DNA of 64,000 nucleotides. Source: Begonia masoniana (Eukaryota; Streptophyta; Magnoliopsida; Cucurbitales; Begoniaceae). The translations under genes and the position numbers were made by a program. The number at the start of each line of letters is the position of its first letter. Within the stretch, counting starts at the first letter, position 1. Location of the stretch: positions 6,287,858 to 6,351,857 of the forward strand of contig CM039512.1 in the NCBI GenBank assembly GCA_022432975.1, written 5' to 3'. The notes below the pieces were generated by a model that had not been told where the DNA came from, searched no databases, and saw nothing but the letters and a program-made list of their open reading frames with translations. This document shows, piece by piece, positions 22,456 through 32,759 of the stretch.

Positions 22456-24338
22456 GGGTAAATTCCAAAAATCACCTTGAACTATGCGAAATTCTCGAAA
22501 AAACCCTCCGACTTTAAGTCTTCCCAGTCAAAACCTCAAACTATAAAAAATTATCAAAAAAACCTCTGGCGGGGGGTCGAATTGTGATTCGGGGGGCCGA
22601 ATTGTAATTAGGGGGCCGATAGCCCCCCGAAGCCGAAATTACACGGAATTCGGGGGGACGCACTGTTCATGCGGCCCCCCGCATGAACAATAATGGGGGG
22701 CCGCATGAACAGTAACGGGGGGCCGCATTTTGTAGGCAGCTCCCCTACTCTATAATTATTTTTCATTATTTTTAAATAATTTTAAAAAATACCAAATTAT
22801 ATTCAATTCACTTAAAATTTTTACCACATATTTATCACATCATGGGAAGATAATGTAAAAAGTTTCGTGATTTGTTTAAATTGTTTATGATTTAATATAA
22901 TTTTTTATAAAATAATGTCATTAAAATTACAATATATCGCACAAGTGTTATAAAATCACGAAACTTTTTACATTATCTTGCCATGATGTAATAAACATGT
23001 ATTAAAAATTTCAAATAAATTGAATATGATTTGGTATTTTTTAAAAAATTAAATCTTCATTTCTTCTTCAGACTTAATTTGAGGCTTTAAACGATATATT
23101 TTGAGCCCGAAAAAGGCTGTCATGGGTTGTACCCAATTAATGTGTGTAGATCTCTGAGCGAGATTCAATTTGATATTTTTTCAGCTGCAATTGAATACCT
23201 GTAGCAAAAATTATGGTCCTTTGAAGTTGAAGAAGTCACTAATTTGTAAAACAATTCATTAATTTGTATAAAAATGTTAAAAAATCACGAAACTTTTTAT
23301 ATTACATTTTCATAATGTAATGAATATATGGTAAAAATTTCAATTTTAATAAAAAAAATATTAATTTATATGCGCGGGGGCATTTTTTTTATTTTTTATT
23401 TATAAATTAATAAAAAAATACTAAATCATATTCAATTCAATTGAACTTTTTACCATATATTCATTACATTATGGAAATGTAATATAAAAAGTTTCGTGAT
23501 TTTTTAACATTTTTATACAAATTAATGAATTTTTTTACAAATTAGTGACTTCTTCAACTTCGAAGGGCCATAACTTTTACTATGGGTATTCGATTGCAGC
23601 TGAAAAAATATCAAATTGAATCTCGCTCAGAGATCTACACACATTAATTGGGTACAACCCATGACAGCCTTTTTCGGGCTCAAAATATATCGTTTAAAGC
23701 CTCAAATTGAAGTCTGAAGAAGAAATGAAGATTTAATTTTTTAAAAAATACCAAATCATATTCAATTTATTTGAAATTTTTACCACATGTTTATTACATC
23801 ATGGCAAGATAATGTAAAAAGTTTCGTGATTTTATAACACTTGTGCGATATATTGTAATTTTAATGACATTATTTTATAAAAAATTATATTAAATCATAA
23901 ACAATTTAAACAAATCACGAAACTTTTTACATTATCTTCCCATGATGTGATAAATATGTGGTAAAAATTTTAAGTGAATTGAATATAATTTGGTATTTTT
24001 TAAAATTATTTAAAAATAATGAAGAATAATTATAGAGTAGGGGAGCTGCCTACAAAATGCGGCCCCCGTTACTGTTCATGCGGCCCCCCGTTACTGTTCA
24101 TGCGGAGGGCCGCATGAACAGTGCGGCCCCCCGAATTCCGTGTAATTTCGGCTTCGGGGGGCTATCGGGGGCTATCGACCCCCCTAATTACAATTCGGCC
24201 CCCCGAATCACAATTCGGCCCCCGCCATGGGTTTTTTTGATAATCTTTGATAGTTTGAAGTTTTGACTGGGAAGACTTAAAGTCGGAGGGTTTTTTCGAG
24301 AATTTCGCATAGTTCAAGGTGATTTTTGGAATTTACCC
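22456..24338. mobile_element. Giant foldback (Mutator-like) element, 1,883 bp, with 9-bp TSD
   Basis: Arms of about 915 bp (22456-23370) and 938 bp (23401-24338) are near-perfect inverted copies around a spacer of about 30 bp containing TGCGCGGGGGC. Ends are GGGTAAATTCCAAAAATCAC and its complement. Perfect 9-bp direct repeats TAATTTAAA flank it (22447-22455 and 24339-24347). Each arm contains a further palindrome (22800-23045; mirrored at 23720-23965) and a G-run block (22565-22735; mirrored at 24055-24225). No protein-coding capacity is seen. Transcription would produce a very long hairpin RNA. Confidence 0.93.
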
Positions 24339-24530
24339 TAATTTAAAAATTTAGAAACCTTATTTGTTTTAACTGTTAAATTTTTCTGATGAGTTTTAGA
24401 TGAATATAAATTATGAATTAATCATAACATACTACAAATTAACACAACAACTAGATCAGCAGAAATCGAGACAAAAGTGATCAATTATGAGGTCATTTTT
24501 CGGGGAAAACCCAGATGAAAAACAAGAAAT

Positions 24531-27500
24531 TCAAAGCCAAGGGGTGTTATACAAAGGAGTGACGACGGATTTAATTTGGAGATAGTTGTTGATGGCTTCC
24601 ATCCCAAAATCTCTGCCAAACCCACTCATTTTGTAGCCTCCGTAAGGACAGCCTCTGTCAAAAGCAAAGTAGCAGTTCACCCACACAATCCCTGCTCTTA
24701 TCGACCTCGACACCGTGTTCGCTATGTCTATGTTCTTGGTCACGATGCCCGCTGCAAGCCCGTATCTCGTGTTGTTTGCACTCTTTATCGCGTCCTCCAT
24801 CGTCCTGCAAATTTCTCTCAATTTCAACCCTTTGCAGCTATATTTCCATTCGTTATTTTTTTATAAAAAATAATTATTTATACGTACTTGAATTTCATAA
24901 GGGACATGACTGGTCCAAATATTTCATCTTGACATATGGCCATATGCTCCTGAAAAATCAAAATTAACATAAATTAAAAATAACTTTAATATAATTTTTG
25001 AAAAATAATAATTAATAGTAAAGACCTTGACATCGGTGAAAATTGTGGGCTCGATGAAATAGCCTTTGTTGCCTATGGGTTTGCCACCAGTTAGCAGAGT
25101 GGCTCCTTCTCTCTTCCCACTCTCTATATATGAAAGGATTTTCTCGAACTGCTTCTTATCCACCTGCATATTGCATGTGATTAACGTTAATTAGTTGATT
25201 AGATTATCGTAATTGGTTGCTTAATATTAGATTATTGATTACCTGCGGTCCTTGTTGAACTTTTGGATCGAAAGGATCTCCTACCACCCAACTGTTGGCC
25301 ATTTCCACTAGTTTCTTCACTAGTTCATCATAAATTCCTTCTTGGACAAAGACTCTTGAACTTGCCACGCAAATCTCTCCCTGAAGATTAACCAAAATTA
25401 ATGTTAAATTAAGTGAAAATAGTGTTGAATTACAAAACCAGCTTTAAGAAACAAAGGGTCCTGATTAACTGTGAGATTACCTTGTTGAAGAGAATGCCGA
25501 TGAGTGCCAGCTGAGCCGCTTGGTCTAAATCGGCGTCGTCAAAGATTACGAGAGGTGATTTGCCGCCTAATTCTAGGCACAACGACTTCAAATTGCTGCT
25601 TGCGGCGGCGTGCATTATTTGTCGCCCGACCTCCGTCGACCCAGTGAAGCTTATCTAAACAACAAAAAGCTACAGTATAAATACTGTAAAACTCAGCCAA
25701 AAAGTCAAAAAAAAAAAAATCAATATGTACTTTATCAACGTCCATATGAGAGCACAGAGCTGCCCCAGCTGTCTTTCCAAATCCAGTTACCACATTCAGC
25801 ACTCCATCAGGAATACCAGCCTGGAGAGAAAGAAGATAAGCAATGAATATCCAGCTAGATTCTCAAAATGGAGAAGAAGAAGAAGAAGAAGAAGAAGAAG
25901 AAGAAGAAGAAGAAGAAGAAGAAGAAGAAGAAGAAGAAGAAGAAGAAGAAGAAGAAGAAGAAGAAGAAGAAGAAGAAGAAGAAGAAGAAGAAGAAGAAGA
26001 AGAAGAAGAAGAAGAAGAAGAAGAAGAAGAAGAAGAAGAAGAAGAAGAAGAAGAAGAAGAAGAAGAAGAAGAAGAAGAAGAAGAAGAAGAAGAAGAAGAA
26101 GAAGAAGAAGAAGAAGAAGAAGAAGAAGAAGAAGAAGAAGAAGAAGAAGAAGAAGAAGAAGAAGAAGAAGAAGAAGAAGAAGAAGAAGAAGAAGAAGAAG
26201 AAGAAGAAGAAGAAGAAGAAGAAGAAGAAGAAGAAGAAGAAGAAGAAGAAGAAGAAGAAGAAGAAGAAGAAGAAGAAGAAGAAGAAGAAGAAGAAGAAGA
26301 AGAAGAAGAAGAAGAAGAAGAAGAAGAAGAAGAAGAAGAAGAAGAAGAAGAAGAAGAGGATACCAGCTTAGAAAGATGAGCATAGTAGAGAGCGGAAAGC
26401 GAGCTCTGCTCAGCGGGCTTAACAATCATGGTGCAGCCGGCGGCCAAGGCAGGGCTGACCTTGCAGAAGAACATTGTGGTGGGGAAATTCCAAGGGATGA
26501 CATGGCCGACAACGCCGACGGGCTCTTGCAGAGTGTAACCATGGAGGTCGCCACCCATTTTCAGCACATCCCCGTGAATCTTATCGGCTGCGCCTGCGTA
26601 GTACCGCAGCGTGTTTGCCGCCTCCGGAATATCCGCTGCCTTTCCAGACGCATACAATTTACCAGCATCAATGGTGTCTAACGCAGCCAGCTCTTCCACG
26701 TGTTGGTCAACCAAGTCTGCAAATTTCATCATGATCTTTCCTCTTTCCTAATGACCAATCCGTTGACCAGCATAAAAAAAAAAACTTGATTAATTGATAA
26801 AACTAAATTATTTTCACGAACAATTATGCAGCTCGAGGCTTTTAAGCTCATTAAATTTGAAGAAACCTTAAAAATGATAAATTGCAGGGTAGCGGCTACT
26901 ATGTTTCTACGAGGGCAGAGAAAGAAAACGACTTTTTTGTACCGTGCAACATCACTTCACGTGACAATAAAATATCAAGTTTGTCGCTATCCCTCGTAAA
27001 GAGTCGACCTTTTCTGAAGTTTGAGAGACGATCCACACTATGTTCATATTGGTATTTTAAAATGATTAGATTAATCTGAGCTTTATCGCTTTAATTAAGG
27101 AGATTAGTGAAATAATTGTATTTAAGAGGAGTAGAAGGGGACGTACGAAGCCTGGGAGGCGGGGCCATGGCCCATGATCGAAGGCTTCGCGAGCAGCTTT
27201 GACGGCCATATCGACGTCGTCTTTATCTCCTTCTGCTATCTTTGTTATCACCTCCCCTGTTCTTGGGTCGATCGTCTCGAATGTTTTTCCTGAATCAAGA
27301 CCCACTCAAAATATAAAGCAATGAAGATTAAATGCCCAGACACTTCCTCTCTTCTGCTGTTTTAAGATTCATTTTCTTTCATTCTTTTTTAGCCGCCCGA
27401 TTGTCATCGTCTTCAACCTCTCTCTCTCTCTCTCTTAAGTTGACATCTAACATTAATTCCATCTTATTGCAGAAATGAATCTTGCCCAATAACCCAATAA

Positions 27501-27533
27501 AAAAGCAGATAAAATTTGTGACGAAAGTAGTCG

Positions 27534-27572
<39 letters not shown>

Positions 27573-27675
27573 AAACTGAGTCTACGAATTCACCATTGAT
27601 GAACAGCTTTGTAAACTTGATTTCTGGTACAAGGGCAGCAAAAGAATCAGAGCCTCCGTTACAGTGCTTCTCCAT
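24531..27675 (-). CDS. Aldehyde dehydrogenase, ALDH2C4-like (nine exons, complete)
   Basis: Exons (minus): 27570-27675, 27147-27289, 26364-26747, 25731-25820, 25481-25654, 25243-25380, 25026-25163, 24888-24949, 24531-24804. All have GT-AG borders and continuous phase, totalling 1,509 nt and 502 residues. This matches the about 501 residues of cytosolic ALDH2C4 (REF1), which oxidises coniferaldehyde and sinapaldehyde to ferulic and sinapic acids with NAD(P). Visible motifs: [20 protein letters not shown] (substrate/cofactor region), FTGSTEVG (cofactor loop, residue 244 on), CLELGGKSP with general base Glu269, GEICVASS with catalytic Cys303, and EIFGPV. The Glu-to-Cys spacing of 34 is as in the family. 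There is no N-terminal mitochondrial transit peptide, which favours the cytosolic 2C group over 2B. Intron 3 holds a very long TTC repeat and intron 1 a GA repeat next to the donor. Confidence 0.93.
25873..26355. repeat. (GAA/TTC)161 perfect triplet repeat inside ALDH intron 3
   Basis: 483 nt of uninterrupted GAA on the plus strand, so TTC on the transcribed gene's sense strand. The repeat begins about 8 nt after the intron-3 donor (26363-26362) and stops about 50 nt before the acceptor (25821-25822). Nothing but repeat fills most of this intron. Reading frames of poly-Glu, poly-Lys, poly-Arg, poly-Ser and poly-Leu across it are artefacts. Confidence 0.98.
27537..27568. repeat. (GA)16 microsatellite at the ALDH intron 1 donor
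   Basis: Thirty-two nt of GA repeat on the plus strand; on the sense strand the intron begins GTCTCTCTC, so the repeat starts inside the splice donor. A shorter (TC)n lies in the same intron at 27418-27436. Confidence 0.95.
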
Positions 27676-27762
27676 TTCTTCCCCTCTCTCTCTTTCTCTA
27701 GGAGTTTTTCTCTATCTAGAACAATTATCTTTCGTCTTTGTATTAGCAGCACCACCGCACCG

Positions 27763-27770
27763 CTTATAAG
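27763..27770 (-). promoter_or_regulatory. Possible TATA box of the ALDH gene
   Basis: CTTATAAG about 90 nt upstream of the start codon at 27675. Spacing and sequence are acceptable for a plant TATA element. Confidence 0.3.
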
Positions 27771-28215
27771 TAGGTCAAGGCTTCCTCTGAAACTTTGTTA
27801 TTTCCGTCTTTGTCCTCACTTTATCTATAACTAAAATAAAATCTGCCTAACCAATTTGGGTCGTCTTTTCCTAGAACGTTCAAAACTCAATCTTTCCAAT
27901 ATCAATGATAAATTATGTTATACAGGAATAGAAGAGTCTTGTATAGCATATAATTTATAGAGAAATCGTCCTGGTTGGGAAAGTCTTCGTAGGGATAATA
28001 AAGTACCAAAGAAGCCGACGAGTGAATGTAGACAACAAATTTTTTTCTCCCTCGATCGTTAATTACATTATTTTTATCTTAATTTGCAGGTGTTACTTTT
28101 AAAATCATTACTCAAAGTTTGCACAAAACATACCCAAATAAACAAATCAACTCATCAATTTGTTTGTCTCACAACATTCAGCAGACAACATGAACTCCAT
28201 ATTTTTTTCAAGATA

Positions 28216-29372
28216 AAAATCAATTTAAACCCTAAAGTATGAGGTTAATTTGGAAGATCTCTTAAACAAAAAATCTTAACAACTAAAATCTTAAATTATC
28301 CAAAATGTAACAAATCAAACCCTAGTGAATTACCGATCACCTCAATTTCTGAATTTACGGATCACCGCCTGTTCTGTCCAGTGCTTACGTGGGACTGAAT
28401 GTATTGGGTCAGGAGCGTGGAAGTGGGTTGTCGCGCTTGACCCGGAGCATCTTATGACGACGGTGATCAGTTTATCGGACCTCCTTTAAATGTTCTTTTT
28501 GGGATATTGATGGGCGATTTGGCGAAGTACGTTTGGTCGGGCCACCTTGTGACGGACTTTCTTGTGACGGGGCAACATTTCGTTTAATCGTCAATTTGAA
28601 AGTCATTTGATGTGAATTTGACGATTTAGGTCGAATTAGGGATTTGAGGATTTAAGACTCGAATTTGTGGGATTTTTATTATGATATTTGAAGGAAATTA
28701 TTAGGATGGAAAAATCAACACAGTAGGGGCATGAAATAGTCAGATTTTGTGTTGAAATTGCAGTGAGGGCCGAGAGCAAACCAGATTTTTCAGCAGTGGG
28801 GGTGGAACTTGGAAGCGGGGGACCCATTTTTTATATACTGACGAAGATCAGCCTTCCATTCTTAAAATTAGGGCTAAGAATGGGGTCATCGTCATAAAAC
28901 GGGAGGCCGTTATTAACCATTGTGCTTGAAAACGAGATGCCATATTTAAGAACGGAAGACCGTTTCTGAGTGGGGACCCCCCCTCCCCGGTTCCTGACCA
29001 CCCTCTAAAACGGGGAGGCAGTAAACAGGGGGCCGTTGCGGGGCAGGGGACCCTCGTTGTCAAATCACGTGCGGTGCACGTTGGACTGTGAGTCTCTACC
29101 TCCAACATCGATCCCCCGACCCAATACGTCCAATGTCATGTAAGCATTGGACAGAGCGGGAGGTGATTGGCCACCCTCGCGAAGTAAATTTAAAACGGGG
29201 GGTGATCGACCCCCCATTCTAATCGTAAATTTAGAATGAAGGTGATCGGCCAACTACCAGGATTTGATTTGTTACATTTTGGATGATTTATGATTTTAGT
29301 TGTTAAAATTTGTTGTTTATGAGATGTCTCGAATTAATCTCCTACTTTAGTGTTCAAGTTAATTTTTTTTTT
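28216..29372. mobile_element. Foldback-type inverted-repeat element, about 1.15 kb
   Basis: The left end (ATTTAAACCCTAAAGTATGA ... CTTAACAACTAAAATC ... CCAAAATGTAACAAATCAAA) is mirrored at the right end (TTTGATTTGTTACATTTTGG ... GATTTTAGTTGTTAAAAT ... CTACTTTAGTGTTCAAG). The arms are about 110-130 bp with moderate divergence. The core (28330-29250) is GC-rich with G runs and GATCACC/GGTGATC words. The layout parallels 22456-24338. A clean target duplication could not be identified, because the ends merge into A/T runs. Confidence 0.65.
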
Positions 29373-31129
29373 TATTCATTTTGGGCTGGCTCGCCATTTT
29401 ATTTTTTTGTTTTTAATTGTCCATTTCTAGTTTGTTCCGCATAGTTAATCTTTGTATATTAAATAATCTTGAACATTTAGGCTATGAATAAAAATTGTCA
29501 ATAAAAATATTTTGTTAACAGTGTTGACCATACTCACCATCCCAAAGGAGGATCATGCAAAGAAGACTTTATAAGATAAATTGTTATAATTCATTCGATA
29601 TTCATTTCAAAATTCTAGTCCAAATTGACACTCACACCTTATGTCTGCCTGCCTACCTCCAGCATGTCAATACCTTTGTGTCACGTTTAAATATTCTAAG
29701 TTATTTATTGTTAGAGTTCTTGTGTGACCTGAATTCTAGTAAATCGGTTCGGACTTGTATATCTATATGAAGGTTTTATAATTTTTTTATATATTGATAT
29801 TTAAGTCACAAAATTAATTTTACCTTGATTTTCAAATAGTAAATTTTTCCTATATTGATAATTTTTTTCTGTTTAAGATTTTTCACATAAATCTTGGTGT
29901 CTCTGTTCTTTCACGTTTATTTTTTTTTCGATTATTAACGTTCGTTTCTCAATATTTATTTATTTATTTATTTATTATTATTATTATTATTTAAAACACG
30001 GATTACTTAAAGTATTTTTCAACCCTATAAAACAAATAATACATCATGAAATTAGACTGCCGACTACCCACTTTTGAGTGTTCAACGCATAGGTAAGTTC
30101 GAATTCCGGTGCCATGTGAAACAATTGTTTTTTAAATAATATTTTTATGTATTTTATCTAAAAGTATTGGAAATTAGGAAGAAATAATCAAACAAGAGTG
30201 ACATATCATTGATTTAAACTTTGTGACAACGTGGAGTATATAAACCACAAGACGCTACAAACAAACTTACAAGGACATGTGGACTTCGATACGTCGCCAA
30301 AATTGAGGTGACTGCCCATTAAATTTGTGCTTTTAACTTAATTTTGTAATTACTTTTACGACCATTATTCTTATAAACATTTGTTACTTCGTTCCAAGAA
30401 TAACTACCCTTACTTATTTATGTGGGGCTCTTTTGTTATGTAAAGGTCATCATGAAAATGAGTTTGTATTTAATAAGACGAAATACAAACTTTAAGAGTA
30501 TAGAGGTCAATTTTGTGACAGCTTCGTCGATTACTCATCTAACAGAAAAAATATTTGACGCGGCAAAATTCAAAGCCTCGTTAATTTACACGGAGAAAGT
30601 TTGTAACTTAGTAGGCCCTTCTCGCAAAACCATTTACTCCACGTAAAATAACGAGCTTCTAGATTTCTTCGATAATCTCCTTTCTGATTCCTCCTCTAAA
30701 AAATTACACTATGTCTACCGAAATCACTAACCAAACAAAATATAAGACGAAAATCCTAACGACAATAACCTATGTGCTAACCTGCTCTTATTTCAAAGAC
30801 TTATTTGTTTTCGAATAATTTGAATACCTTATTTATTATTCTTCCCTAAATTTGAGAATAAATAAATATGTATTTTACCCTCTATAAAATATTTTCAAGG
30901 ACAAAATTCAAACTATCAAGTTAGTTAACTAATCTTAAAAACTACTGGTGAGATGATGTTTGTTTAATGATTTCTTAACTTCAAACACAAAAGTATATGT
31001 AATTCCGTCGCCGCACATGCATTGAATATAACAAAAAGTTATACGTGATAGAAGAAATGGAGCTTTAGTTTATGTGGGTCAATTAAGTTGAAAAGTGGTT
31101 AAAAATAATATTATTAAATTGAAATTTAA
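29373..31129. other. Gene-poor AT-rich stretch with LTR scrap and microsatellite
   Basis: No supported gene. About 29875-29935 resembles the 3' end of a copia LTR (TCACATAAATCTTGGTGTCT, TTTCACGTTTAT). A compound (ATTT)n(ATT)n microsatellite lies at 29950-29990. Confidence 0.4.
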
Positions 31130-31144
31130 ACTGTACGCAGTTGA

Positions 31145-32235
31145 ACTTGACTTACATTGTCTCTGGAGTGGGGTCCGCTCTCTAAAGTGGGCTCCCTCTC
31201 TAGAATTAGTATAAATAACGTGGTCAAAATCATTCATTCGTGTAATTTTTTCTTTCTAAATGAAATTTCTCATCCGTTCGTTGTTGTCATTTATAACGGG
31301 ATCTCATTGACGAATCGAGAGATCCCGCTCCAAAGACAGTGCCACTATTTTTCGAGCTGTTTTTTAAGTTATCTTTTTAATTTCTACACACATGATTTTG
31401 CCCACTGTCAAATAATTTTTTTATGGCATTTTAACTTCACTTTCAAGTACTCCTATTTTTGAAAGAATCTCAATCAACAAGTACAATATCTAACGAGAGT
31501 CCACATTTGATTTCATTCCACCACTATACTTCCATAGATGTTCAACTCTTCAAACTTCATTTCACTCTGAATTGAATGAAGTTTTTTTGCGTTTCTTCCA
31601 AGGGTATTCATTCACTATCTCTCTATCTCTCCTCTCTCTATGTGTCTTTATTGCTTCTTCCATTCCTTTCAAAACCACAATTTCTAGATCTTTCTTCAAA
31701 TGGCATGACTTAGTCCTAGAAATCAAATAGGTAAAACTTCAAATACGAATTGAATTAGTAGATTTGAAAATAATCTATAAAAGTGATTTTGATTGAGATT
31801 CATGCGACAACTTGATTTTTTTTCATTTACAATACTACCTAGTTTCATTGGGTCATAATTTCTAAACTATATTTGCCCTGAGAAAAAAAATTATACAACT
31901 ATAAAATAACAGAAAATTATTTACATTTTCAAAAGTATTTTCATTTTTTTTAGGATAAAATTCAAGGAAAAAAAAAAAAAATAACATTATAGGGGGCGGG
32001 ATCTCACCCTTTGTTAGTGGGATCCCGCTCCAAATGAGAACAATGAGCGAAAGGAGGATTTCGCTTAGAGACAGAATATATATTGATTCTGAAGGGAGAG
32101 CCCACTGTAGAGAGCGGGATCCCACTATAGAGACAGTATCTAAGAGCGGGATCTCGCTGTTGAAGAGGGGGCTCCCGCTCCTAGGCAAAAACTCAAGGAG
32201 TGGGATCCCGCTCTTCAAGACCGAGCTCTCGCACG
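31145..32235. repeat. Inverted-repeat region with repeated GAGCGGGATCCCGCTC motif
   Basis: The left arm (31157-31345: TGTCTCTGGAGTGGGGTCCG, AAAGTGGGCTCC, GAGATCCCGCTCC) is mirrored by the right arm (31985-32140: GGAGCGGGATCC-type words, GGGAGAGCCCACTGTAGAGA, ATAGAGACAG). Variants of the 16-nt palindrome GAGCGGGATCCCGCTC recur at about 31320, 32018, 32118, 32143, 32170 and 32200. A probable foldback element of its own family; exact termini and TSD not determined. Confidence 0.55.
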
Positions 32236-32416
32236 ACCAAATTTTAACAGTTATTGAGACGGCAATGGTACTTTTGTTAATGGATCATAGTGTAAGGGTG
32301 ATATTGTTAAGGAATATAGTTTGATGACGAGTTTGTTAATGATCCTATAATTTAATTTTTTTTTGTTAATTACCCTTTTCAAAATGGGTATTGACTTGAT
32401 GGAATTGGAGCCTAAT

Positions 32417-32755
32417 TAACAAATTGTTATTGTTACCACTCATTCAGTGACATTTCACTTGTCCCTTTCGCTAGTCAGAATCCTTGACCAAGGACTCATA
32501 ACAAGGTGAGTCTCATATCCCACCAACAATGATCACTTAGTTGAAGGATTTTTCCCCACAAATGAGAGATGCAGGGTTCCAATCCTCACTGTGAAATTAT
32601 TGGAGTTTTTTTTTTTTTTTTTTTTGTAGGGTTTGAGACCCACTATGTTATGGCTCTCCGGTCGAGAATTCTAACAAATGGAGGGTTCTAACTGACGAGA
32701 TGATTGAGTGAAATGTCATCAAGTGAGTGCAAGGTGGGAACCATAACACAATTCC
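32417..32755. mobile_element. MITE-like inverted repeat, about 340 bp
   Basis: The left end ATTGTTATTGTTACC ... GTGACATTTCACT is mirrored at the right by AGTGAAATGTCATC ... GGGAACCATAACACAAT. Arms of about 50-60 bp with mismatches. A T-run of about 20 nt lies in the middle (about 32608-32627), and a B-box-like word GGTTCCAATCC lies at about 32575. It is either a MITE or an old palindromic insertion. Confidence 0.4.
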
Positions 32756-32759
32756 AACC

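Noticed and set aside
25725..26732. Poly-Glu, poly-Lys, poly-Arg, poly-Leu and poly-Ser reading frames
   Set aside because: All are frames of the GAA/TTC repeat within an ALDH intron; only the minus-strand exon at 26364-26747 is coding.
30085..30115. B-box-like GTTCGAATTCC as a tRNA or SINE
   Set aside because: No A box at the proper distance and no cloverleaf.
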